64,000 nucleotides of DNA, from the NCBI GenBank assembly GCA_012932295.1, contig JAAONU010000016.1:27217290-27281289 (forward strand), read 5' to 3'. Under the pieces are notes generated by a model. It was not told the DNA's origin. It worked only from the letters and a program-made list of their open reading frames with translations, and made no database searches. The number at the start of each line of letters is the position of its first letter. The stretch's first letter is position 1. This stretch comes from Cyclina sinensis (Eukaryota > Mollusca > Bivalvia > Venerida > Veneridae). The translations under genes and the position numbers were made by a program. Positions 32,101 to 43,700 of the stretch are shown piece after piece.

Positions 32101-34305
32101 CTCTTGTTTATGAGCACTTATGCATAGTGGGGGCATACGTGTCCTATGGACACAGTTCTAGTTTCTTCTAAACTTAGCTTATTTTGGTAGTTCTGATTTA
32201 GAAGAAAGGCAAGCTGACTGACTACAAAATAAAAAGTCTGGGTTGATAAAATTACTCCAGGCAAACCTGTATGACTTGCACATACATGGACTGCATTTGG
32301 TTGCAGAATTTTTATGTTACTCTTTTCAAATCTATTGAAAGTAATCAAGTTCAGCATTTGGTAAGAATTTAGTACAATAGCCAACAGTTACAGTAGTTGT
32401 TGCTAAGCATTGTTTTGATCATTGAGGTTTTTTTTTTTACACCAATTAGTTTTTTCATGTTTTACAGGTTTACACAATGTCAGTGTGTGGGGACCGACTA
32501 GTGGTGGGAACGGCAGGGAGACGAGTGCTTGTCTGGGACCTAAGGAACATGGGATATGTGCAGCAGAGACGAGAGTCTAGTCTGAAGTACCAGACAAGAT
32601 GTATAAGATGTTTTCCCAACAAACAGGGATATGTTCTTAGTTCAATAGAAGGTCTGTTGTTTGTATGCAGAAGCAATGATGGACTTTTAATTTTTTCATG
32701 AAAGGACACTTGCCTGAATTTCATACATTTTAAAATATTATAAGATGTCGAATAATATTGTACAAATTAATTCTTTGAATCATTATATTGATGATCTTGC
32801 CAATAATCAAAGCTGCTGCACAATAAATCAGTCAGCTGTTATTCCAGCTGGTGATTTTGGAGTTCAGGTTCAGTGCATGTACATCCTTGATCTTTCCTTG
32901 TGTTAAATTCCATATTCTTCGTTCATTTGACAGATATTAGCTAATTTGACTTGCAGTTTTAATGGTAAGTTGCTATCCAATATATTGATATCATTATTTC
33001 GGCTTTTACATGGTGTGTCACGTAAAGACATCTTGTTAATATATTACAGGTCGAGTAGCAGTGGAGTACCTCGATCCAAGTCCTGAAATACAGAAGAAGA
33101 AATATGCATTCAAGTGTCATCGTGTGAAAGAGAATGGCGTGGAGTTGATCTATCCTGTTAATGCGATAGCATTTCACAACCAGCACAATACCTTTGCTAC
33201 TGGAGGGTCAGATGGCTTTGTTAACATCTGGGATGGGTTTAACAAAAAGAGACTGTGTCAGTTCCACAGGTACTACTATTTTTATGTTAAACATTGTTCC
33301 CCTTTGATTTCTATTTGGTCTAGATTTTCATTAATATAACTTTTTCTGTATTTTGTTTATTTGATGGTATAGTATTAAGTGAACATTGATATTGAAGTTG
33401 ATTTTGATAATGCAAGCTAATAAGGGAGGCATATAGTAAGCGCACTGTCTGCCATCCATCCATCCGTCCGTCTGTCCTGTAAAATCTTGTCCTCGCTTCA
33501 TCTCCAAAACAGCTTTAGGGGTTTCATTGAAACTTAACAAGGTTGTTTGTTGCCAAACCTAGCTGTGATATCATCAGGAGTTTCTGGTTGGATTATTTTT
33601 GGCAGTGTTATGAGCCCTTAGTCATTTTTTACTATAACTTCTATATTAAAAGTCTTGTCCAAGCTACATCTCTAAAACCACTTGGGGGATTTTAGTATAT
33701 ATAAAACATCATTAGGGGTTGGGAATAAAACTATATTGTTCATATTCAAGGCCAAACTCGCAGCTTTCTATTTCATTGAATATTTGTGTCTTAAACCTTC
33801 ATAAGAATCTGAAGCAGAAAAACATTACTTTACCATTTACCTTCAGATCATGCTCTTTTTTTTGTTTGATCTCTTTTCTACAAGCATATTCAGTTATATA
33901 TTTACACCAGTTTCATTTCAAAGCTACATTTCGGGGGCATTTGTCAATTTCCAGTGACAGCTGTTGTTCATTATATCTTGGTTAAATGAGCAGTTTCAAC
34001 CAGGTTGAACTCCACTAGTATTTAGCTGTTAGTATAAAAAAAGATGCTTTGAGGTTATAAAATTATTTGGATATTTGAAAGTTCTTCATTGTTGCAACAT
34101 CAAGAAAAAGAAAGTTGCTGATAATTACATAGTTTAATTACATTTCAGATATCCAACAAGTATTGCAGCTTTGTCATTCAGTGCTGACAGTTCAGTTCTT
34201 GCCATCGCCTCCTCCTACATGTATGAAAATGATGAACAGAAAACTATACCTGAGGATAACATTTATATAAGAAATGTCAGTGACCAGGAAACCAAACCAA
34301 AATAA
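29153..34305 (+). CDS. BUB3: BUB3 mitotic checkpoint WD40 protein, complete, 6 coding exons, 326 aa
   Basis: BUB3 is a seven-bladed WD40 propeller that brings BUB1 and BUBR1 to phosphorylated KNL1 at kinetochores in the spindle checkpoint. Coding exons: 29153-29350, 29743-29812, 30746-30897, 32468-32651, 33050-33269, 34149-34305. All introns are GT-AG and phases match, giving 981 nt ending in TAA. Blade motifs appear in order: [11 protein letters not shown] (residues 34-44), [33 protein letters not shown] and [11 protein letters not shown]. The run [20 protein letters not shown] and the stretch [20 protein letters not shown] are diagnostic of BUB3 rather than the related RAE1. The start codon follows an AG acceptor at 29145-29146 that coincides with an in-frame TAG, so the 5' UTR is spliced. 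Introns 1, 2, 3 and 5 each contain a hairpin/tandem element; intron 4 does not. Confidence 0.98.
29537..29705 (+). mobile_element. 5' fragment of hairpin/tandem element H4 (BUB3 intron 1)
   Basis: TAGCTCCATTTTTC-GAA-GAAAAAAAGTGGAGCTA forms a long 5'-terminal hairpin, as in the other families. The body is short and no 3' terminus is recognisable before exon 2. Confidence 0.5.
29881..30655 (+). mobile_element. Hairpin/tandem element H5 (BUB3 intron 2)
   Basis: The 5' hairpin TATGTCTC-TCCCCAT-GAA-ATGGGG-TGT-GAGACATA is followed by diverged units carrying CCTTGATTTGTCCAA and GGCATATCTCCATA. The same unit builds the host element H11 at 57.4 kb. The 3' end is unclear. Confidence 0.6.
31085..32162 (+). 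mobile_element. Hairpin/tandem (Helentron-like) element H6 (BUB3 intron 3)
   Basis: Begins TATGTCCCCAC-AAA-GTGGGG, then a GTCCGTCCGTCCG tract and five units of about 155-168 bp (CAACTCCTCTTAAACCGGAT at roughly 31175, 31332, 31499, 31666, 31835). The 5' terminal sequence returns inverted as GTGGGGGCATA near the 3' end. It is followed by the hairpin GTGTCC-TAT-GGACAC and the terminus AGTTCTAGT. Units 2-5 are nearly identical, which suggests recent amplification. The minus-strand frame 31084-31470 is an artefact of these repeats. Confidence 0.85.
33420..33967 (+). mobile_element. Hairpin/tandem element H7 (BUB3 intron 5)
   Basis: Starts at GGGAGGCATATAG, so the first half of the 5' hairpin is lost, then CCATCCGTCCGTCTG and the family body. 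It ends GGGGGCAT, TTGTCA-ATTTCCAG-TGACAG and CTGTTGT. Its sequence closely follows H10 at 52.5 kb. Confidence 0.7.
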
Positions 34306-34456
34306 GATAAAATATTAAAAATGGACTCCACAGTTATAAAAGTGACAGAGGATGGATTTTTAAAAGACAGCTTATGGCAGAATTAATTGCATGAAAAACA
34401 GAATATTTAAGAACTTTGTACATGTATATATTAACCTTGAGAAAGTTGGAACTTGA

Positions 34457-34462
34457 AATAAA
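34457..34462 (+). promoter_or_regulatory. Polyadenylation signal AATAAA for BUB3
   Basis: Canonical AATAAA about 150 nt after the BUB3 stop codon. A second candidate lies near 34624, so alternative ends are possible. Confidence 0.5.
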
Positions 34463-35712
34463 ATAATGAATGTTCAGGTTGCATTTTAATAAGTCTGTAG
34501 AAAATAGTTCTTGATAGTTTGTTTCAGTGGATATTTTATGAAGAATGATTCAGTGCGTACAAATTCTTGATCTTATTGATTAAAAAGGTGTATGTCTGTG
34601 TGGAGCAAAGTTTTGTAAACATGAAATAAATTAATTTTCTGTTAAATGGCAGCAGAAGATGAGAAAATACTGACACTTTGAAGAATGTACACATAACCAG
34701 CTTAATTGTTTTTGGGTCAGAAACTTTTTTGATATCAGTAGTACAAAACAGATTATGAATTAAGTTGTATGTGATGTTATTCTTACTGTATTGTACATTG
34801 AACATGTCCATCCATCTCATCCAATAACATGAAATACATAATTGCTATATATATGTTATAATAATTACTGTTTCTTGTTTATTTGTACATACAGTTGCAT
34901 TGTGTTCAGTTTTATTTAATGTAAGTGAAAATATTCTTATAGTATTCCACTAGTACTCTTATCTCACACATCCATATTGGGGGACAATGGTCTGTTTATA
35001 GTTCATTGAGCACTATCACAAAAAATATATCCGAGTAGAGTTATAAGGGTCAAAAGTTGTAAAATAGAGATAAACTCTGACCTGTAATCACAAAAAATAT
35101 ATATGAATAGAGTTATAGGGGTCAAAAGTTGTAAAATAAGAGATGACCTTTGACCTATAATCACAAAAGAATATATCTGAATGGAGTTATGGTGGTCAAA
35201 CCAGACTACTGCTGTAACTGTTTTTGTAAGATTGTAAGAAGCTTCTTACAGAAGAAAGTTTTCATACCCAGAGAAGGCCTACTTTACCCTACCAATGTGT
35301 AGAAGTTTCCTGTAGTTGTTAAATGACTATGATATCCTGACAAAGACCTAAAACACTTAATTTAGGTCTTTTTTAAAGCCCTTGCAACAATGATGTGTTA
35401 GAATGAGTAATGTCACAGTCCAACCATATGTCAGCCAGTCTTTTTTATCCTGACTATTACAGATAACAATGGTTTCTTGCATTCATCTTGAAATAAGTTG
35501 ATAACCTTTTACAAGAATTTTTCTTTTAATATGTAACTTTTCTATGAAATGACACATTACATTGTAAATATGAAATTCATGTCAAGCGGTCAAAGTTGCA
35601 TAAATAATGGTCAGCTATAGATCTGATTACACAATAGATTATTTTTGAAATATGAAGGTATGAAAGCAGTAAATATATAGCCACAATTAATACTTAATGT
35701 CCTGTGTTTTAT
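34463..35712. repeat. BUB3 3' flank with a ~70-bp tandem triplicate at 35013-35205
   Basis: Three diverged units of about 70 bp share TCACAAAAAATATAT, GAGTTATA and GGTCAAAAGTTGTAAAATA. Otherwise this is AT-rich DNA with no gene seen. Confidence 0.5.
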
Positions 35713-37043
35713 TAGCTCACCTAAGCACTTTTTGCTCAAGGTGAGCTATTGTGATCGCCCTGTGTCTATTGTGTGTTATCAACTTTTTACTTTCTACAAC
35801 ATCTTCTCCTAAACAAGTACATGAAAGATAATAAAACTTTGCAGGAATGTTCCTTGCATGAAATTTTATGTAAGTTATTCTAAGAATTCCATTCCATGAA
35901 GAACTCTGGTTACTAAGGCAACAAGAATGAAAAACTTCAAAAATCTTCTTGTCTAAAACTGATATGCCCAGAGATCTGAAATTTGGTGTGTAGCATTGTC
36001 TTATGGACCTCTACCTAATTTGTTCAAATAATGTCCCTTGGGTAACTATTGCCTTCGCCAGAGGGGTCACAAGTTTTACATAGCAATAAGAAGAAAATCT
36101 TTAAAAATCTTTTTGTCCGACACCACAAGGCCTAGAGTTTTAAAATTTGGCACGAATCATTGTCTAGTAAACCTCTACCAGGCTTGTTCAAATAATGTCC
36201 CTGGGGTCACTATTGGCCCCGCCCAAGGGGTCACAAGTTTTATATAGCAATAGAGAAGAAAATCTTCTAAATCTGGTCTGAAACCAGAAGGCCTTTAATT
36301 TTAAAATTTGGCATGAAGCATTGTCTAGTGGACCTTTATCAAGCTTCTTCAAATTATTAGATTAGGTTAAAGGTTACCAAGGCCAAAAATAGATTTATCT
36401 ACGTTACCTCATAGAGCCTTCATTTATAGGCCAATATCTTTGATATTTGGTATGCACGTTCCTTGCATGGACTTTTACCTGTAGGTGGGGTTTGAAGTCA
36501 TTGGGTCAAGGTCACCATAGCTAATAATAGATATTTCTACTTTCTGTCAGCATTTATTATTTTTATTGACTGATATTATAGATATTTGGTTTGTAGGCAC
36601 CTACAATTCTTCGATTATGAAATGAAATACTCCTTCTTATGTTTGCTTAACAGAAAACCCACAGTCAAAGTACTCAGGTGAGCTATTCAGAGCCATTATG
36701 GCCCTCTTCAATGGTAGGATACTATGTCATGGCGCACCTGTTTTATGCTCTCCTGTGAACCATTTTTTGTCTACAATCTGTCGCTTGAAAGGTGAAATGA
36801 TCTTTTTCAATAAGAAACCTGTAGAGTTGCAAAAAATCGAAGATTGGCTGGTGTACTTTGTATTTACGTAAAGAATTTTTATAATGTAAAGTTGTAGTTT
36901 AGGCCTGAAAACGGCTGAAAGTTTTTTGCAGCATGCATTCAGAAAAAACTTTCACCATTTCACCTTTCAAGGGACGGGTTGTTTATAGGCGAGAGAGCAT
37001 AAAACAGGTGCACGATGACGTAGTATCCTACCATTGCTCTTGT
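35713..37043 (+). mobile_element. Hairpin/tandem element H8, interrupted by a MITE
   Basis: The 5' end TAGCTCACC-TAAGCACTTTTTGCTCAA-GGTGAGCTA is a hairpin. Its inverted copy CAGGTGAGCTA lies at 36676-36686, just before the 3' hairpin GAGCCATTATGGCCC. The terminal CTCTTGTTA is split by a MITE at 36709-37036. The body has diverged tandem units carrying TTTTAAAATTTGGCA and CTCTACC. Confidence 0.75.
36704..37041. mobile_element. 328-bp MITE with ~90-bp inverted ends and CTCTT target duplication
   Basis: The element (36709-37036) starts CAATGGTAGGATACTA and ends TAGTATCCTACCATTG. The inverted similarity continues through ACCTGTTTTATGCTCTC and CTTGAAAGGTGAAATG. CTCTT occurs on both sides (36704-36708 and 37037-37041). 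Removing the insert and one CTCTT restores the GGCCCTCTTGTTA end of host element H8. Confidence 0.85.
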
Positions 37044-37579
37044 TAGGATAAGGTATGAATTTTACAGTTCATACTCAACATTGTCTTTGATCTTTATGGC
37101 ACTTATTTTTCTTGAAAGAAAATTTGATGTTCTGCTCTTAATTTTGAAATTTAATAAAACTTTATTATGCACTATTCAGTATTGTTCTTTTGTAAGTCTC
37201 AGCTACAAAGATTTGAAGGTGTAGTAGTATAGTGCAGTGTTCCCCAAACCTCCCATATGAGATATTTCATCCTAGAATGGTCCTTATCACCCCCACTTCT
37301 TAAAGGTATTGTTATATATCCCATTTTTTTTAAATAACACTGGCAATAGTTAAATTTTGAGGTCTGGAGTAACCTGCTTTTTATGCACAGTCATTCTGTT
37401 ATCTAGATTTGTATGTTCGTACAGAGCTATATTGTACTTGGTATTTTCTGAAGTGGTATTGTGTGAGGGTCTCAACCCAGATGCCACTGTTTTAATCATT
37501 TCCAATTTCATTCCTGACTTAACAGGGGAAGAAACCCTTATTAGTTTTATAAATTCTAATTACTGCCCCTGGATACTCT

Positions 37580-37650
37580 TCCGTTTGTTTACAAAATGGC
37601 GCCCAAAAATAAAAATCGGGAGAAGGTAAAACATTGCCTGTTAAACTGAA
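37580..37650 (+). promoter_or_regulatory. Candidate SFI1 promoter / first-exon region
   Basis: ACAAAATGGCGCCC at 37591-37604 combines a YY1-like core (AAAATGGCG) with an E2F-like GCGCC, a pairing often found at transcription starts of cell-cycle genes. It lies 150 bp upstream of the SFI1 start codon. The same ATG opens a 10-codon frame (37596-37625) ending at a possible donor AAG|GTAAAA. This might be an alternative first exon, but its phase does not fit SFI1 exon 2. Confidence 0.35.
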
Positions 37651-37744
37651 ATATGATTGATTGAGGTGAAGAATAGATAAAAACCTAATATCAATAACAG
37701 AGCCACTAAGTCTATGCCTTGTATGCCAGGCTCAAAGTGCTCAA

Positions 37745-40700
37745 ATGACTGACAAGGCAAATAATGGCGGTGGCGATTTTCGATTTGCGGTTCTGCGGGA
37801 TCTCGGGAACCAATTGCAGATAAAAGCCGAGAAAATGCGACTGCTTGCACGTGCAGAAGAGGGCCTTGGTGATGGTGATTATAATCCATATGCTACCACT
37901 ATTCTTCCTCGGGAAACCGCATCAGTTACAACTGAAAAGTAAGTACCCGCAGGATCAGACATGTTGCAGGGGAGATAATCTTTTAAATTAGTTCATTTAA
38001 ATATAAAAAGACAGTTAAATTTTATTGCAACCAATCTCCTGCCGTAGGAAAACTTACTTACAGCACAACTTATTAGCATTATACTGTTCATCTGTATTCT
38101 CATGGTACTTAATGCTTGGCTAACTATAATTTCAAAAAAAAGTTAACCTCAGTAAATTTGGTATTCACCACAATATTTTATCCCTTTTCCATAGCAGGAT
38201 GTAAAAAAATGTCATTTAATATATAAAAAAAATCAGTCATATGAAAAAATAATCACAGTGGGTAGACATATTGTTGAATTATGTCGTATCAGTAATCTTG
38301 CAGTAAAAAGGCCAACAGGTTCTAAAACATTATATTGCAATTAATATTTATAGTCTGTCAATGGTTCACTAACAAGAACGATCAAACATTTCCAAAAAAA
38401 GATAAATTGTTATGCAACATCAAAATTAATTCATATCTGTAGCCTTGTGATACACAGCCCTACAAACACTCATTTTCATTAGTGTTTTTTTTGTTTTTTT
38501 GTTTTTTTTTGTTTTTTTCACGTGCCCCTATTGAAAGTTATTGCAATGTATTCATATTGTAGGGATTGTATATGCATGATTGTATTAACATAAAATGTAA
38601 AAGTGGCAGTTAGGCTTGGCCTTGATAAACTCTCTAGTCTAATCCATTAAAAAGACAGCTTCAGAGTTTATCTTGTATATTTTCTAACTGGAAATAAACT
38701 TACATTTTCTTATCTCATGTAGTCTGAACACTTACCACTTTAGCAATATGTCTTATCTCCAATGTTAAAAAAATATTACAGGAAAACAGTAAATGAAAAA
38801 ATAGAAGAAAATGAAACAAAAGCAAGGACTTTGTCAGCTGCAATGTCTGGTAAGGAGACAAGGGTCCCAGCAGTTACAAAGCCAGAAAGTAGTTTTCCAG
38901 TCTCAGCTGCTAGGCAAAGAAGGCGTAAAAAGGTGAAACCAGGGACAGGTGGACAGACCACTGTAGATATCAAACACTACAGACCTGGATATACTTGGAA
39001 CAGGGGTGGAAGAATGAAAGAAATTAGAATCAGGTGTATATTAAATGATACTGTTTAAACACACTGTTTAAGTGCAGATGTTTAAATGCATTTCTCTTAA
39101 ACTCTTTTTAAAACCTTTGGTATATACTGATTTACTGCACTTTTTCTGGACAAATATTTCTAATTTTCCTAATACGTAAATGGATAAAATGGGGTCTTTT
39201 TAGTGAGCCTTACTTTAAGAAAATCAGAGATAACAAATTATATTGTGAGGAGATTTAGAACATGCAAAACAACATAACTTTGCATTCCAGACATCTAGCA
39301 AGAAAGTTTCTGTTCATTTGGAAGAAGAAAGTATTTGGAAGAGTGACTCCATCTCAGGCAAGGTACTAGTCTACTTACTCATCCTGTCCAGGATAGTTTC
39401 TTCTGTACACAAACCTTTTTTGTAATAATTTATATAAAAAAAAATTGATAGATGAAAATTGAATTCATGTTACAGGTTTATTGCTTTTCAATAATTCTCT
39501 AGAGTAGTTGAATCATTGATGACAGAAGTTTTAAAAACCCATTCCTTAAATTAGAAATACAATCAAAACCAGGGGAGTATTCAGTTAGAAAATGGCCTCT
39601 AAATAGTCTGTATACATGTTTGCTATCAAAAAGGCTAGGACTGAAATTTGTAACATTCAGGTACAGCTGTTGCATGCTGTTTTTAATTTTTAGTGCATGA
39701 AATACTAAAATCTTTGTAAAATACTTTTTATGTAACAAAAAACAAATATTCATATATCACTTTAGGAACCACTACAGAAAGAGATTACTACGCCTCACAT
39801 TTAGAGCTTGGCATGAAATGTGGTGGGAACTGAGAAAAGAATGGAGACTGGAAGTTAGGGCAGAATGCCATTACAGGTATCTCTCTTGTGAAGAATCCAT
39901 TACAGATATATCTATTTAAAGTTATGTTACATGGGCTTCTGGAACCAATCAGCAGAGATCTGCATAGATTGCGACATTGGTTGCAAGAATTTTACTCTTG
40001 ACATAATAAAGAAATATGGATTTCCTAAAACAAAATAGTAAAAAAAAAAAAAAAAGTTGTGAGGCATATTTTGCTTTCTTGGCAACTTGTGGTTAGAGTT
40101 TATTCCTTGGTATTAAAATCATAGCGTTTATTTATTTGCAGTCTTGGACTTAACATTGTTCTTAAATATTGTTTGTAGTTGCATGAATACATGAATCATT
40201 CAGTTAAACTTTATTCAATCCCTTGAATGCTTTTATTTGAATATTAGAAAATGAAAAGCCAGTACAAGTTTCCAATTGAATTCCCACAACTCATTTATTT
40301 AGTCAAACAAGATCAAAACTTTTATCATATTATTTACACCAATGATAATTATACATCATCAATTACAAAATTTGTTAAATTGGTTGGATAAAGTTGGCCG
40401 CTCGAGATGAGACAGATTTGACCATGTCTAGTCGTGTAAAAATTCCGACAACTGAAGGGAGGCAGTAATTTCTAAAGCCAAAATTAAATCAGCATACTTT
40501 TTACAAATAATAAGTTGCACAATTGACTTCATTTTTATTTTTTTGTTGCATTGGTAGAAGGAAAAAAAAAATTTCAATGTACTTCTGATATTATCGGCAC
40601 TGATACACAACTGGTATCAAACAGCCGCAAACATCAGTACCATTAACAAGGAACAATAAAACCACCCACCACTGATTAGACTAAGAGTTGAATGGTTCCA

Positions 40701-43700
40701 CAATTTGACTCAATGTAAGTATAAACGGCAAAGCGGTATTACTGACATTAAAGGCTGTACAGTGCAAGGTGAGAAAGTAAAAGCTAGCTAGAAATTGCCA
40801 AGTACTAAGGACAAAACCTGTTAACCAGTCAACACAATTACTGGTAAACCATATAATAATTAGGAAGTACAGGGTGAGCACTTAAAATTCAGAGTACCAG
40901 ATTAAGGTTCCTATCCATAGGCGATTAGACCAGCCCAAAGACAAGGTAACCCTAACCAGCTAAGATATTTGAAAACATCTGAATGCAAGGACATTAATTT
41001 GCGAGGCCTGCCTACCCCTGAATTGACACAGTTTTTTCCTTTTACCATAAAGAGCGACAAAAATGAATTAAAAAAACAGTACATTATTAAATGCAGACAG
41101 TTGTGACAAACAGTGATGAAGCTCTTAAAATGAAGTAAAATAACACAAGAGTATGCACGTGGAAAGGCTTCAGACTGCGTTGTGAAGAATAGATAAATTT
41201 CATGTTGTTTCAGGTATGTGTTGTGGAAGAAAGCATTTCAAGCCTGGTCAGAATTTGTAGTGAGACAGAGAATTAAGAACGCTAAGCTTACACTTGCTGA
41301 GCAGCATGGTGAGTAGTAGGGTAGAGAGTTGACAGTCTTCTTTTCTATGTTAGCCATTTAACTTATTTACTGCAGCAAGGAAAAGCAGTGCATGAAAGTT
41401 TTATCAATTTTATGATAATGATTTTAAATTCAGAAAAGAACAAAAAGTAGAAAGATGGAAGTGGGAGTTACATAAGACTTATATAGTGACATACTGTCTG
41501 GTTGAAGCCAAAATTTGTCTAAAATGTCTTTCTTCTGTACTTGTCCTTTTATTTATTTTGGATAATAAGTTATGGATAGTCCTTTTTAGTTCACTGGTGG
41601 AGCTATTGTCATTACCTTCTCATTGTTGTTGGTTAACCTTTTTGTTAAGGTTCATTTCTCAGAAACTATCAAAGCTTTCCACTTCAAATTTGGAATACTT
41701 GTTCACTATCAAAATGTGACACCATTTCTAAAAGGCAGATAACTCTCAAATTTATTTTTGCAAAGTTATACCTCCTTTTTTGACTTAGAATTTTTTGGTT
41801 AGCTTTTTTGTTAAGGTTAAATTCTCAAAAACTATCAAACATATTCAGTTTAAACTTGGAATACTTGATAGCCATTGAAATTGAAATGCATTTCAAAAGG
41901 GCAGGTAACCCTATGATACTTTTTTGTACCGTTATGCTCCTTTTTTTCATTTTAGAATTTCTTAGTTAACTTTTTTAAGGTCCATTTCACAAAACGTGTC
42001 AAAGATATTCTTCAGACTTGGAATACTTTATCACCATCAAGGTTGTTCGTATTATATCCCCGGGGGACAAAATTACATTTAGCCCTACCTCAGGGGTGAC
42101 TTGGTTTTGCATAGACTTACATAGGAAAAAACTTATTATGGGAAAGCACAAAGCCTAGAACTTAACTATTTACTTTCATGGTAATCCGCCCACCCTCCTT
42201 CACACACCCCTGCAGGGGACCCCCACCCCAATTTTTTTTGTTATTTTTTTTCATTTTTTTTTCTAAATGTGTATCTACTTATCCCCTTCCCTGTCCCTGG
42301 CCACCTCAAAAATTTGTTCTCTCCTTTTTTTTCTGTGATGAGTAGGTACTTGATTTAGGTTTCTTTTGATGGGTTGGTACTTGCCCCAGTTGTTTTTCAT
42401 TTGGGCCTCTTGTTTCACTTAGCTTATAACTTTTATCCAGCTCTGAGAAAAGTGAAGTGTGCTGACCATGGACAGGTCTTGTTTTTCAGTCTAGTAAAAA
42501 GTTTACAACTATACTTTGAAATCAGTAGATGCATATTGGGACTTGTGAGTCAAAGTTAATGATAAATTACTTGTTTTAAGCTCAGCTACTATTTTTCTTA
42601 GCTTCTACTAAGTTAAGACGAAAATGCATGATGGGATGGTATCTGTATGTTCATAGTAGAAGGACAAAGAATGAGAAGAATAGAGAGGCAGCAAGACATC
42701 ATAACAAGCACTTGTTAAGGTAAGTTGAATGAACTTGAGAAATTTACACCTGTAACCAGGAATCAGAATTAACTTTACAAATTTAAGCCTACATCCAGGA
42801 ATCAGAATTAACTTTACAAATTCAAGCCTTATCCAGGAATCAGAATTAACTTTACAAATTTAAGTCTGTATCCAGGAATCTGATTTAACTTTACACATTT
42901 AAGCCTGTTTTCTGGAATCAGATTTAACTTTACAAGTTTAAGCCTGTATCCAGGAATCAGAATTAACTTTACAAATTTAAGCCTGTATCCAGGAATCAGA
43001 ATTAACTTTACAAATTTAAGCCTGTTTTCTGGAATCAGATTTAACTTTACAAGTTTAAGCCTGTATCCAGGAATCAGAATTAACTTTACAAATTTAAGCC
43101 TGTTTTCTGGAATCAGATTTAACTTTACAAGTTTAAGCCTGTATCCAGGAATCAGAATTAACTTTACAAATTTAAGCCTGTTTTCTGGAATCAGATTTAA
43201 CTTTACAAGTTTAAGCCTGTATCCAGGAATCAGAATAAACTTTACAAATTTAAGCCTGTATCCAGGAATCAGAATGAACTTTACAAATTTAAGTCTGTAT
43301 CCAGGAATAAGATCTGACCTTACAAATTTTAGCCTGTATCCAGGAAGAGGGTTCTAGAGAAAAGTCAGGGTTCACTGAAAAAGGTGCTGGGTTTTGTACT
43401 ATGTGGTGCACTGATATACATGTATATTTGGAAAGTACATTTCTCTCATTAGTGATTTCCAGACATAAAGTGGAATGAATGTCTGTGTTTGTTTCTTTTA
43501 ATTTTAAAGTAGGACTCAGTGTTGCATATGGTAGCCTGTCAAAATCTGTACCCCTGAACTTCACAAACTTTTCCCATATTTAAAAACAATAACAACAATA
43601 ACAAAAATGTTACTTGGTAATTTTAAAGTTTACACTTTATACCTTATCACAGACACAATAAAAAGGATATTGGTAGTAAATAAAGATGGTCACATATAAC

